Below are positions 1 to 8,920 of a DNA stretch of 28,533 bases, piece by piece (within the stretch, counting starts at the first letter, position 1; every line of letters starts with the position of its first letter). Where the stretch lies: positions 1 through 28,533 of the forward strand of contig CAKVCP010000015.1 in NCBI GenBank assembly GCA_934725735.1, given 5' to 3'. Source of the DNA: an uncultured Thermoguttaceae bacterium. Lineage in GTDB: Bacteria; Planctomycetota; Planctomycetia; Pirellulales; Thermoguttaceae. The notes beneath the pieces were generated by a model, which worked only from the letters and a program-made list of their open reading frames with translations, was not told the DNA's origin and did no database searches. The position numbers were made by a program, and so were the translations under genes.

Positions 1-2
1 AC

Positions 3-2762
3 CTCTATCAGCGCGACGGAAAAAAGCTCTCCTATATGGAACAAATCGACGCGATGGAGAAGTTGGAAGAATATCAGAAAAACGTCGAACAGTTTAACGA
101 CCAAGCGGAGTCGTTAGACGCTTTTGTCTCCCCTTCCCTTTTGAAAAACGACGATTCGCGAAGTTCCCTCAAGACGTCCCTCGAAAAACTTTCCCTCCTC
201 TGCGACCAAAACGTTCCGCTGGGGCGCTTGCCTAAGATGAATCTCGCCGAATTCGAAAAAGAACGCGGTAAATTCGAGCGTCTTGCGGGGGCGTTGGGAA
301 AAGCGTTTCAAGCGTCAGACTCCGTCATATTCCGCGCGGAAGACTATTTCGATCGCGCCAAGCTCGACATTCAGCGCGATCCGCGCGAAAAAGTCGAACG
401 TCGCGTCGACGCGTGTCGAAAAAGTCTCGGCGCCGACGTCAACGCGATCGACGAATGGATTCATTTCGAAACGCATATTCTGCCGCCGCTCGCCGCTCAT
501 AATCTTCTGCCCTTCGTTGACGCCGCTATTTCCGCAAATATCCCTTGCCAAGACGTCGCGGACGCGTTTCAACGCCTCTGCCGCGAGGAACAGATCGAGT
601 CGATTATCGCCTCTACTCCCGAGTTGTCGCGCTTTAACCAGATATCTCAAGATCAAACTGTTCAAATCTTTAGCGAAAAGGACTCGGCTCAGTTCTCGGT
701 GAATAAAGCGCGTCTTCGCGCGTTTCTCTCCTCGTTGCGCCCCTCCTCGGAATACGTCGTTCCTGGAAGCGAAGTTCACACGCTCCTTCGCGAAGGCGAA
801 AAGAAGCGAAAACAAAAGAGCATCCGCATCCTTCTCTCGGAAATTAGCGATCTCGCGCTTCTCCTCAAGCCGTGTTTCCTCATGTCGCCGCTTAGCGTGA
901 GCACGTTCCTCGCGGGGGATTCCCTCCATTTTGACACGGTCGTTTTCGACGAAGCGTCGCAGATTTTTCCGCAAGACGCTCTCGGCTCCATTTACCGCGC
1001 CGACCAGCTTATCGTCGTCGGCGACTCGAAACAAATGCCGCCGAGCAACTTCTTCAACGCCTCCAACGACTCCGATCTCGACGAAGACGAAGACGACGAC
1101 TCGGGCGTCTATGAATCGGTGCTCGACTTGAGCGCGACCTCCCTGCCCGTGCAAAGCCTCTCATGGCACTACCGAAGTCGCCACGAAAGTCTCATCGCCT
1201 TCTCCAATAAGAACTTTTACGAATCGAAGCTCGTCTCTTTCCCCTCGACGTTGCGTCAGCATGAGGGGATCGGCGTCGATTACTACTACGTCGAAAACGG
1301 AACCTTCGACCGCAAACTTCGCCACAACTACAAAGAAGCGTCCCTCGTCGTCGATTTGATCTATCGTCATTTCAAGGAAACGCCTAAGCGAAGCCTTGGA
1401 ATCATAGCGTTTAGCCAATCCCAGCAGAAACTCATCGAACGTCTTCTGAAACAGAGACGACTTAAAGAGCAGGACAAAGAAGAATTCTTCCGTTCCGACG
1501 TTCCGGAGCCTTTTTTCGTTAAAAACCTCGAAACGGTGCAAGGTGACGAACGCGACACGATCATCTTTAGCGTCGCGTACGCCAAGGGAACCGACGGGAA
1601 ATTCCTTCACAATTTTGGGCCGTTAAATCGACAAAAGGGAGAACGCCGCCTCAACGTCGCCGTAACGCGCGCAAAGCTCAACGTCAAGGTAGTCGCGTCA
1701 ATCCGCGGTTCGGACATTAACCTCGACCAAGCCAAATCAGATGGAGCAAAACTGCTTCGCGAGTATCTAGAGTACGCTGAAAAAGGAATCGACGCGTTAA
1801 ACGTCGAAACGCTGCAGGAAACGCTTTACGACTCGACGGACGATTTCGTCGACGAAGTCTACGACGCCCTCGTTGAGAAGGGCTACCGGGTCGACAAGCG
1901 CGTAGGCGCGTCGGGTCTTAAAATCGATTTGGCGATCAAGATTCCCGACGCGGACGACTACTTCTTCGCCGTTGAATGCGACGGCGAAGCGTACCGTCGA
2001 TCGAAAAACGCGCGAGACCGCGATCGTCTTCGTCAAGAAGTTCTCGAAAGATCTGGGTGGCGCTACTATCGACTCTGGTCGACCGAATGGTTCAAGAATC
2101 GCGGGCGATCTCTCGAACGCCTACTGCATGCGATGGAAGAAGCGCTGACGACGCGCTCCAGCGCCCCGTTCTCCGCGCCGATCGCCGTTCCGACCAACGC
2201 CTCCGACGACGTCCCTTCTTTTGAAGAAAAGGTCGACGGAAGCGACGACGACCATTTCCCGCGCTACCGTGCGGCGGACGTCGACGCGATTATCGCGCGC
2301 TTTCCCGGCGAACTCCAGAAAATCGTCCACGCAATTTTAGAAGTGGAAGCGCCCCTTTCCGAGGAGCTTCTCATCAAGCGCATCGTCGGTTATTTCGGTC
2401 GAGAAAAGGTGACAAGCGTCGTTTTACAAGAGTACGAATCGCAGATGACCGGTCATCAACGCCTTAATATTTACAAACAAAACGGCTTCCTTTACCTGGA
2501 AACGTCGGGGCCGTTGTCGCTGCGCGCTCCGGGAGATCTCAAACGCGACGTCGTACAAATCGCCCCTCAAGAGATCGCCGCAGGGATGATGCAGCTCATT
2601 CAAGAGAACGTCTCCCTCGACAAGACCTCCCTTTACCAGGGAATCCTTCGCATTTGCGAAGCGCGAATGAGCCAGGGAGTTCGAGAACGTCTCGACTCCG
2701 CGCTCCAACTACTGGGCAATCGCGTCGTCGTCGAAGGAGAACGCGTCTCAATTCCTCAATAA
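3..2762 (+). CDS. Superfamily 1 DNA/RNA helicase fused to Vsr/MTES_1575-like nuclease and DUF3320-like domain (5' partial)
   Basis: C-terminal part of a large helicase-nuclease. The frame is open back to the window edge, so the ATG at 36 is probably internal and the P-loop (Walker A) lies upstream. Counting from that ATG: Walker B FDEASQ at about 304-309, motif III GDSKQMPP at 329-336, motif IV HYRSRHES at 378-385, motif V VQGDERD at 501-507 and motif VI LNVAVTRAK at 539-547, the order of DNA2/NAM7-type SF1 helicases. A PD-(D/E)xK nuclease fold follows (KIDLAIK with D631, then AVECDG with E647 and D649), then a DUF3320-like region at about 750-900. Residues 344-357 are an acidic loop. From general knowledge, DUF4011-helicase-Vsr proteins of this build have been linked to phage defence; the N-terminal domain is not visible here, so that role is inference. 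The gene converges on the methyltransferase with a 4-bp gap. Confidence 0.88.
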   Translation, partial: LYQRDGKKLSYMEQIDAMEKLEEYQKNVEQFNDQAESLDAFVSPSLLKNDDSRSSLKTSLEKLSLLCDQNVPLGRLPKMNLAEFEKERGKFERLAGALGKAFQASDSVIFRAEDYFDRAKLDIQRDPREKVERRVDACRKSLGADVNAIDEWIHFETHILPPLAAHNLLPFVDAAISANIPCQDVADAFQRLCREEQIESIIASTPELSRFNQISQDQTVQIFSEKDSAQFSVNKARLRAFLSSLRPSSEYVVPGSEVHTLLREGEKKRKQKSIRILLSEISDLALLLKPCFLMSPLSVSTFLAGDSLHFDTVVFDEASQIFPQDALGSIYRADQLIVVGDSKQMPPSNFFNASNDSDLDEDEDDDSGVYESVLDLSATSLPVQSLSWHYRSRHESLIAFSNKNFYESKLVSFPSTLRQHEGIGVDYYYVENGTFDRKLRHNYKEASLVVDLIYRHFKETPKRSLGIIAFSQSQQKLIERLLKQRRLKEQDKEEFFRSDVPEPFFVKNLETVQGDERDTIIFSVAYAKGTDGKFLHNFGPLNRQKGERRLNVAVTRAKLNVKVVASIRGSDINLDQAKSDGAKLLREYLEYAEKGIDALNVETLQETLYDSTDDFVDEVYDALVEKGYRVDKRVGASGLKIDLAIKIPDADDYFFAVECDGEAYRRSKNARDRDRLRQEVLERSGWRYYRLWSTEWFKNRGRSLERLLHAMEEALTTRSSAPFSAPIAVPTNASDDVPSFEEKVDGSDDDHFPRYRAADVDAIIARFPGELQKIVHAILEVEAPLSEELLIKRIVGYFGREKVTSVVLQEYESQMTGHQRLNIYKQNGFLYLETSGPLSLRAPGDLKRDVVQIAPQEIAAGMMQLIQENVSLDKTSLYQGILRICEARMSQGVRERLDSALQLLGNRVVVEGERVSIPQ

Positions 2763-2766
2763 CGCG

Positions 2767-3405
2767 TCATTTACGTCCAACGTAAACAAACGCGTTGGAC
2801 CGATGACCGTTCATCGTCGGAAAGACCGTCTTTTCAAAAAAGAGCGTCTCAAAATCGCGAAAGAGTTCTCGAACGTACTCTTCGCGATGATGGCGCAAAA
2901 TCGCCCCCTCGAGGAGAGAAAAGACCCCGTAAGGATACCCCTGAGGAGCGCGAGCGTAGCGTTCTTTGTTTCTGGCGTCGTCGTTGAGTAGAAAGTCGTT
3001 GACGTATAGAACGCCGCCCGGCTTCAGAACGCGGCGCGCTTCAGCCGCCACGCGGGTCTGATTCTCGTCGGAAGGAACGCACGTCAACACGCCAAAGAGG
3101 AGCGCGGCGTCGAAAGACGCGTCGTCAAAGGGGAGCGACGCTGCGTCGGCGACATAAAGCTTCGCCTCCGGAACTTCCCTACGCGCTCTCTCCACAAGGG
3201 GCGCCGAGAAATCGACGCCCGTCAATCGCTCAAAACCGGCGTCGCGCAGTTCCGCAAGGGATCGCCCGTAACCGCACCCGTCGTCGAGAATCAGCGCGTC
3301 CTTCGCAACGTAACGCTCAAGAGTCTCGACAGAAAGAGGCGTCGTGAATCGTTTTGCGACGGAGCGCTCTTCCCAATAATTTCTCAGTCCATTCGACGAA
3401 TTCAT
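2767..3405 (-). CDS. Class I SAM-dependent methyltransferase
   Basis: A 212-residue Rossmann-fold methyltransferase of the Methyltransf_11/25 type. Visible motifs: motif I ILDDGCGYGRS at about 39-49 (SAM binding), GVDFSAPLVERA (post-I acidic strand region), motif II-like ADAASLPFDDASFDAALL, and motif III VLKPGGVLYVNDF. The length is normal for a stand-alone small methyltransferase; there is no extra substrate domain, so the substrate cannot be read from the sequence. The ATG overlaps the miaB stop by 4 bp (ATGA on the minus strand), so translation is likely coupled to miaB. That pairing makes a tRNA- or cofactor-related role possible but not shown. It converges with the helicase gene, with only 4 bp between the two stops and no recognisable terminator. 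Confidence 0.85.
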   Translation of the reverse strand: MNSSNGLRNYWEERSVAKRFTTPLSVETLERYVAKDALILDDGCGYGRSLAELRDAGFERLTGVDFSAPLVERARREVPEAKLYVADAASLPFDDASFDAALLFGVLTCVPSDENQTRVAAEARRVLKPGGVLYVNDFLLNDDARNKERYARAPQGYPYGVFSLLEGAILRHHREEYVRELFRDFETLFFEKTVFPTMNGHRSNAFVYVGRK

Positions 3406-4892
3406 TGCTCGACCAGAGTTCCAAAGAGAGTGAAGGGCGCGGCCTCCACGATCTTAACGCGCTGGAAAGTCCCCGCAAGGTCGCGCGTTCCGTTGAAAAC
3501 GACGATTCGATCGCACGGGGTGCGTCCCGTCATTTGAACGAGACCTGAGTTTTTCGCGGAGCTAATTAGCTCTTCGACGCTTGTGGAAATAGGAGCGCCG
3601 GAATCGGCGACGGGATCCGACTGTTCACATTCCGCGTAGAGCGTCTCCTCCTGGGCGATTCCGCGCGATTCGCGCTTGCTTGGCCCTTCCACAAGGATTT
3701 CCGTTTCCTGGCCGACAAAAGAGCGATTCCATTCGGCGCTGATTTCATTCTGAACGGCCAGCAACTCGTTGTTGCGTCTCTTTTTGACTTCCTCGGGGAC
3801 GTCGTCTTCCCATTTTTTCGCGGCTTCGTTGCCGGGACGTTCGGAATATTTAAAGATAAAGCTATTCTTAAAGCGCGCGTAGCGAACGAGATCGACGGTC
3901 TGTTGGAATTCTTCTTCCGTTTCGCCGCAGAAACCGACGATGAAGTCGCTGGTAATCGCGGCGCCGGGGATCGTCGCATAAATGCGGTCGACAAGATCGC
4001 GATACTCCTCGACCGTATAGCGACGACGCATTCTCTTCAACATGGAGTTCGCCCCATGCTGAGCGGGCACGTGAATATACGGCATTGCGGAAGGCAGATC
4101 CCGCACCGCTTGCAGCAGCTCGTCCGTCATATCGGTCGGATAAGAACTCACGAATCGCACGCGGCGGATTCCTTCCACGGAGTCGACCATTTCTAGGAGA
4201 TCGGCTAAGCGCGTCGTCTTTCCCCCTTCCGTATAGCGATAGCTGTTGACGGTTTGTCCGATCAAGGTAACTTCGACGCATCCTTGCGCGGCGAGCGCCT
4301 TCACCTCGTCCAAAATCTCTTTGGGAGAGCGCGACTGCTCAGGGCCGCGCACGCTTGGCACGACGCAATAGGAGCAGAACTTATCGCACCCAAACATGAT
4401 GCGCACCATCGCTTGGAAGACGTGGGGGCGCGTCTGAGTAAGGCGCTTCGGATCGTAGAGACGGAAAGAATCCATCACCTCTCTTCGATCCGTTTTTCCA
4501 GCGAAGCGGTCGATTCCGACGGCCAACTGCTGAAGCCCCGTCGCGGCGGCGGCGGAAACTAACGCGACGAGTTGATCGATCTTACCGGGCCCTAACACGA
4601 CGTCGACATACGGCGCGCGTTGAAAGACGATCTCCTTGTCTTTCTGCGCCATGCATCCCATAACGGCGATCAGAGAGCCCGGTTTCTGCGTCTTCCAATG
4701 CTTAAGACGCCCCAACGCGCTATAGATCTTTTCCTCCGCGTGTTCGCGAACGCTACAGGTGTTAAAGATCACCAAATCCGCGTCTTTACGCGATTCAAGG
4801 CGCTCCCATCCGGCGGTAATTAACTCTGCCGCGGCAAGCTCCGAATCAAGCGTGTTCATCTGACAACCGACTGTTTCAATATAGAATTTCAT
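3402..4892 (-). CDS. miaB: tRNA-2-methylthio-N6-dimethylallyladenosine37 synthase MiaB
   Basis: Radical-SAM methylthiotransferase that adds a 2-methylthio group to i6A37 of tRNAs. The start at 4892 gives the family's usual N-terminus (MKFYIETVGCQMN) and has a GGAAGG ribosome-binding site about 11 bases upstream. A longer in-frame start at 4991 would add 33 untypical residues. The N-terminal UPF0004 domain carries the three auxiliary-cluster cysteines C10, C46 and C80; the radical SAM cluster CxxxCxxC is C169, C173, C176. The C-terminal TRAM domain is present but split by an insertion of about 45 residues between EGPSKR and QMTGRT (roughly 3537-3671), which explains the 496-residue length against about 440-475 usually. 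It lies between dinG and the methyltransferase on the same strand. Confidence 0.95.
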   Translation of the reverse strand: MKFYIETVGCQMNTLDSELAAAELITAGWERLESRKDADLVIFNTCSVREHAEEKIYSALGRLKHWKTQKPGSLIAVMGCMAQKDKEIVFQRAPYVDVVLGPGKIDQLVALVSAAAATGLQQLAVGIDRFAGKTDRREVMDSFRLYDPKRLTQTRPHVFQAMVRIMFGCDKFCSYCVVPSVRGPEQSRSPKEILDEVKALAAQGCVEVTLIGQTVNSYRYTEGGKTTRLADLLEMVDSVEGIRRVRFVSSYPTDMTDELLQAVRDLPSAMPYIHVPAQHGANSMLKRMRRRYTVEEYRDLVDRIYATIPGAAITSDFIVGFCGETEEEFQQTVDLVRYARFKNSFIFKYSERPGNEAAKKWEDDVPEEVKKRRNNELLAVQNEISAEWNRSFVGQETEILVEGPSKRESRGIAQEETLYAECEQSDPVADSGAPISTSVEELISSAKNSGLVQMTGRTPCDRIVVFNGTRDLAGTFQRVKIVEAAPFTLFGTLVEQ

Positions 4893-4987
4893 CCTAAGTA
4901 CCTTCCGCCATTTGGAATCACGTTCGCGCACGATAACCGTTCGGTCTATTATTCTACTCGATAAACGCGGAAACAAAACGCCCCGCG

Positions 4988-7261
4988 TCATCGATAAGAA
5001 TCGAGTCGCACTTTACAATCTTGGAGAGAAGTGAGAAAATCGCGTCCGTACCCCTTCGTATGCGCTCTTTCGTCCAGAAGAACGACGATTCCCTTATCCT
5101 CGCGCGTGCGAATCAGTCTTCCGACGCCCTGTTTAAACTTCAAAATCGCCGTCGGAAGAAGATAATCGCGAAATGAAGAGCCGCCGTTTTCGTCGATCGA
5201 CTTAATCCGAGCTTCGACAAGAGGATGCGACGGCGAAAGGAAGGGGAATTTGACGATCACGACGTTTCGAAGCGCGGCGCCAGGAACGTCGACTCCTTGC
5301 CAAAAGCTGTCGACGCCAAAGAGCACGCTCCGAGAGCTCTCCTTAAAACGTTCGACCATTAGCTGCCGCGATCCCCCCTCCGCCTGTGAAAAGAAGGGAT
5401 AGTTTCTCTCCGCGAAAGCAGACGCAAGCGCGGTTGTCGCGCGTCTCATTTGCTGAACGTTCGTAAAGAGCACGAACGCCCCGCCGTCGGTTTCGTCGAT
5501 ATAATCGAGCGTCGCGCGCCACAACCGTTCTTCATTTCGCGCCAGCTGAACCGCCGGATCCAACGACGGTTCGGAACGTTCGAGTCCGCGCACAAGGACA
5601 AGCGTCATCTGCTCGCGATAATTGTAAGGGCTCCCCAAAGAACGCGCGGCGGCTCCCGTCATCCCGACGCGGCGACGAAAAAACGCAAACGCGCGACGCG
5701 TATCTTCCGACTCTTCGGGCCCGTTGACCGCCAACGCCTTCTCCTCAATCGTCGTCGACTTAGGCGCGGCGCCGCGAAAGAATTTCCGTCCCGTCGTCAA
5801 CGTCGCGCTCGTCGCCACAACGGTCGGAACGACGTTAAAAAGGCGCGACCTCAAAATCGGCGCGACGTCGATCGGCGCCGCCTTCAACGCAATGCGGTTT
5901 TTTCCGTGCGACGGCGCGCTTTCAAGCCAGTACGCATACCCTTCCGCGCGCTGCTCCAACCAGTCGTCAAGCGCGGCGATAAAATCGGTCACGCGCTGGG
6001 TCGCCGCGATATACTCTTGCCGACGTCCCGGTTCTTCAATCAGATCCGCCGCGCATCCCAAGACGCGTTTGAGCGCTCTAAGCCCCTCTCCAAGCCCGTT
6101 CGACACGATATTAGGTTCAAGAACGCGCCCGTTGGAATTGGGACGCGCCTCCAACCACGCGCGAAGTTCGTTGAAAAACTCTTCCGCTCGAAACACGCAA
6201 TCGACGACGCGATCCGCCGCGTCGACAAACGCGTCGTGCTCAGCGAGAAACTGCGTCGAGGAAAGCTCTTCCGCCAAGAGGCCCTTATTGAGACGGCTAT
6301 TATAGAGGCGCGTCAGAAGATACTCGACGGCGTATTCCGTCACTTCAACGCCAAGATGCTCCGCGGCAACCTCTTCCATCGTATGCGCCTCGTCGAAGAT
6401 CAGCACGTCGTAGTTCGGGAGGATCGCCCCCTCCGTGAGCGCGAGATCGCTAAAAAGAAGCGCGTGATTCACTATGATTAGATTCGCGCTCTTCACGCGA
6501 TTTCGCGCCCGGACAAAGAAGCAAGATTCGCGAAAAGGACATTTTTTACCCGTGCAGTTTCCACGCTCGCAGTTAATCTCATTCCATACGTCGTTTGGAA
6601 CGGGGGGATCTAGTTCGGATCGCGACCCGTCGTAAGTCTCTTCCACCCATCGTCTTAGTCGACGCATTTCCGCCTGTTGATCCGTCTCGAAGAGGGTGTT
6701 CCCCGCCGTAGCGCGCACGGCGCTCTCAAAGCGTCGACGACAAAGGTAATTCGAACGCCCCTTCACAAGGGTCGAAGTGAACTCAAATGGAAGAAGCGAG
6801 TTCAAGAAAGGAATATCTTTTTTGAAGAGTTGTTCCTGCAAACTGATCGTGTGCGTAGAAATGACGACGCGCCGTCTCGTATCGCCGGTTAGGGATTCTT
6901 CCTCCAGTTCCTCGGAGTCGCGCCACAGAGCGTCGTCGTCCTCCTCCCCTTCGGTTTTCTCGTTTTCAGACTCTTCCGCCATGGGTTCGCTCGACGTCGG
7001 CTCTTCGTCGTCGGGCAGAACAAAATAATCGTCGACAGGATGCTGAAGAGCCTTGTCGCCAACGGCATAGAGAATCGCGGGAACAAGGTAAGCGAAACTC
7101 TTACCGACGCCAGTTCCCGCCTCGATGGCGAGGCATTTTTTATTACGAATCGCCGCGTCGACCTCGGCGGCCATCGCCAACTGCGCGGCGCGGCGCTCAT
7201 ATCCCGGTCGGCGTTGGGCGATAAGTCCGTCAGAGTCGAGAACGTCTCGGTACGTAAACAT
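4988..7261 (-). CDS. dinG: DinG/XPD-family ATP-dependent DNA helicase with 4Fe-4S cluster
   Basis: Superfamily 2 helicase of the DinG/XPD type, 757 residues. Walker A EAGTGVGKS is at 47-55. Four cysteines in the CxxxxCxxxxCxxxxxC pattern (231, 236, 241, 247) are the expected 4Fe-4S ligands. The DEAH box (FDEAHTME) is at about 289-296, and the C-terminal motif VI reads QGVGRLIRT. The ATG at 7261 is preferred because AGGA lies 12 bases upstream; the longer frame begins with TTG at 7285. An acidic low-complexity insert (about residues 75-125, many D/E) separates Walker A from motif Ia and is not typical of E. coli DinG. Family role: 5'-3' unwinding of D-loops, R-loops and forked DNA during repair. 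miaB follows after 95 bases. The product could equally be labelled a generic XPD-like helicase. Confidence 0.9.
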   Translation of the reverse strand: MFTYRDVLDSDGLIAQRRPGYERRAAQLAMAAEVDAAIRNKKCLAIEAGTGVGKSFAYLVPAILYAVGDKALQHPVDDYFVLPDDEEPTSSEPMAEESENEKTEGEEDDDALWRDSEELEEESLTGDTRRRVVISTHTISLQEQLFKKDIPFLNSLLPFEFTSTLVKGRSNYLCRRRFESAVRATAGNTLFETDQQAEMRRLRRWVEETYDGSRSELDPPVPNDVWNEINCERGNCTGKKCPFRESCFFVRARNRVKSANLIIVNHALLFSDLALTEGAILPNYDVLIFDEAHTMEEVAAEHLGVEVTEYAVEYLLTRLYNSRLNKGLLAEELSSTQFLAEHDAFVDAADRVVDCVFRAEEFFNELRAWLEARPNSNGRVLEPNIVSNGLGEGLRALKRVLGCAADLIEEPGRRQEYIAATQRVTDFIAALDDWLEQRAEGYAYWLESAPSHGKNRIALKAAPIDVAPILRSRLFNVVPTVVATSATLTTGRKFFRGAAPKSTTIEEKALAVNGPEESEDTRRAFAFFRRRVGMTGAAARSLGSPYNYREQMTLVLVRGLERSEPSLDPAVQLARNEERLWRATLDYIDETDGGAFVLFTNVQQMRRATTALASAFAERNYPFFSQAEGGSRQLMVERFKESSRSVLFGVDSFWQGVDVPGAALRNVVIVKFPFLSPSHPLVEARIKSIDENGGSSFRDYLLPTAILKFKQGVGRLIRTREDKGIVVLLDERAHTKGYGRDFLTSLQDCKVRLDSYR

Positions 7262-7307
7262 CGAGTCTGCTATTCCTAAAAACAAAAGGCGTTTTGCGCG
7301 TCGAATA

Positions 7308-7339
7308 TTAAAAAACGCTCCGAAAGGCGGAGCGTTTTG
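7308..7339 (-). terminator. Rho-independent terminator of the pilT operon
   Basis: A perfect 11-bp stem (AAAACGCTCCG at 7312-7322 pairing with CGGAGCGTTTT at 7328-7338) with a 5-base loop. Read on the minus strand, the second arm ends in a run of six T (through 7310) followed by AT-rich sequence. It lies 20-50 bases past the stop of the last operon gene and before the dinG start, so it separates the two transcription units. On the plus strand it would also give a four-T end, but no plus-strand gene precedes it. Confidence 0.85.
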
Positions 7340-7358
7340 TTATGCGATCCAAGGCGCG

Positions 7359-8213
7359 TCAGGCTCTGGGATCGATCGGCCTTCCCTGCGCGTCTAGCTT
7401 GAGCGGAATGAAATCTTTCGACTTCATCTGCCATCCGACGAGAGTTTCGCCTTGAGGCGTCTTCCTCATCACGCGCTCCAGAACAAACGACAAGAAGAAG
7501 GTCTGTTTCTTACCGTCGGGCGTCTCGGGCTCGATCGTAAAGGCGTAAATTCGAATCGTCGATTCGTTCGACGCGGTAAGATTCGTCGCCGTCGTCGCGT
7601 AGTAACTTGGCTTAATGCGATCGCCCAGCTCCTTGATCGTGAGGATCGTTGGATTGCACAAATAGGAGTGCGCCATGCTGTGCACTTCCTCTTCGTTATT
7701 GATCAAACCGCGCCAATAACGAACTTCATCCTGATGCGTCGCAAAGACGGCGCGTCCCCAGTAGGGCTGAGTCATTTGATGAGCGACGCCCCAATCTTCG
7801 TTCTTCACGGCCTCGAACCACGCTTTGACGAATTGATCGGCCTGCTTGTTGAAGGCGCGTTCGTAAACGTAAGAGCGAAGGGGCCCTGAAATAACCGCCG
7901 CAAGGGAAAGGGTCAGACCTAACGCGGCGATCTTCTTTCCTTGCAACTCGCCTCCCATGCGCGAAATCGCGATAAAAGCGACAATCGACGCAAAGAATCC
8001 GAAAAACGCAAAGACTAAGAAGCCCAGATTCACGAGCGCGAAGAATCCTAACGCGCCAAATACTGCGGACAAGATCGCCCACACGGAAAGACGCTTATTC
8101 TCTATCGCGGTCTCTTGCGCGTAATTCCCCTCGTTAAAAATCGTTTCCGATTTCTCGAGAGAATCGAAAAGCGAACCTGAAATTCGTTCCAAAGGTTGAG
8201 ATTTCTTAGCCAT
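7359..8213 (-). CDS. Uncharacterised membrane protein with DUF4190-like N-terminal half
   Basis: Not recognised with certainty. The ATG at 8213 (MAKKSQPLER) has GAGGA 8 bases upstream and is preferred over the TTG at 8228. The 284-residue product has a polar N-terminus (1-42), then three closely spaced hydrophobic segments at about 44-62, 64-85 and 95-112, with GGELQGKKIAALGLTL between the last two. That is the arrangement of DUF4190-type membrane domains. A soluble C-terminal domain of about 170 residues begins with ANKxADQF-like helical sequence and looks like an NTF2/SnoaL- or DUF4864-type alpha+beta fold, but this is only an impression. It is the last gene of the pilT operon, directly before the terminator, so an accessory role for the pilus-type machine is possible but unproven. 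Confidence 0.7.
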   Translation of the reverse strand: MAKKSQPLERISGSLFDSLEKSETIFNEGNYAQETAIENKRLSVWAILSAVFGALGFFALVNLGFLVFAFFGFFASIVAFIAISRMGGELQGKKIAALGLTLSLAAVISGPLRSYVYERAFNKQADQFVKAWFEAVKNEDWGVAHQMTQPYWGRAVFATHQDEVRYWRGLINNEEEVHSMAHSYLCNPTILTIKELGDRIKPSYYATTATNLTASNESTIRIYAFTIEPETPDGKKQTFFLSFVLERVMRKTPQGETLVGWQMKSKDFIPLKLDAQGRPIDPRA

Positions 8214-8278
8214 GAGCGGGATCCTCAAATGTTAATTGTCGCTCTTATCCTCTTGCTTATCGAAGGGGGCGCAAACGA

Positions 8279-8872
8279 TCATTGAACGTTTGGAGAAGAT
8301 TCGTTGGGGAACTTCCACGTGCCGTTGTCGACCGTTTCGACGTACACCCCGGAATTGCGGATGTACTGACGCTGGACAAAGTTCTTCGTCTCGAAGGTCG
8401 TCCCCGAACCAATCATCGGGCTCAAGGACCCTTTGGAGAGGAGATCGACAAGGACAATCGCCGCGACGGGCGTGTTGTCATTATTGGGCTTATCGGGCAT
8501 GAGGCGATACATGACGTATCCCGCCGAGGTGCTGAATCCCAAGATGACGCAGATCGAAATCGCCCATTTTCCAATACTTTCGGTCTTCTGTTCGAAATAG
8601 ACGTCGACCTTCGAAAAACGCGCGGTCAGAACCATGAGGATCGTATGCGTCACGATAAAGATCGCCATAAAGCAGAGCATATCGGTATAGTAGCTCATGA
8701 CCGGAGCGGCGTTGTCGAACGCGGTGGCGGCGACTTCGTAGGTTCCAATCGTCAACAGAGTCGCGAAGAGAAGATTGAATCCGATCAAGGTGAGGGACCA
8801 AATCTTCATCTTGTGCCAGAACGCTAGGGAACCGACGGCCAAAAGTCCAATGAAAATCCAAAAACCAACCAT
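8279..8872 (-). CDS. Four-helix inner-membrane protein, possibly CvpA-like
   Basis: A 197-residue protein with predicted membrane helices at about 3-18, 24-46, 60-83 and 100-122, then a polar C-terminal tail of 75 residues (MPDKPNNDNTPVAA onward). The size and four-helix layout recall CvpA (colicin V production) proteins, but I see no decisive motif, so the function is left open. The ATG at 8872 has GGA 7 bases upstream. It sits 48 bases after the PilB-like gene and 65 bases before the DUF4190-like gene, all on one strand between one promoter and one terminator. An accessory role in the same envelope machine is therefore a reasonable guess, no more. Confidence 0.65.
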   Translation of the reverse strand: MVGFWIFIGLLAVGSLAFWHKMKIWSLTLIGFNLLFATLLTIGTYEVAATAFDNAAPVMSYYTDMLCFMAIFIVTHTILMVLTARFSKVDVYFEQKTESIGKWAISICVILGFSTSAGYVMYRLMPDKPNNDNTPVAAIVLVDLLSKGSLSPMIGSGTTFETKNFVQRQYIRNSGVYVETVDNGTWKFPNESSPNVQ

Positions 8873-8920
8873 GTTTATATCCGTTATCTAAATAGATTCA
8901 CACTTCATGTAAGAGGAGAT

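Noticed and set aside
4893..4991. Longer MiaB start at 4991, overlapping the dinG stop
   Set aside because: The extra 33 residues are Arg-rich and untypical, whereas the start at 4892 gives the canonical N-terminus with a good ribosome-binding site.
5450..6481. Plus-strand frame of 343 codons opposite dinG
   Set aside because: Antisense shadow of a well-supported helicase; the translation is Arg-rich and shows no domain.
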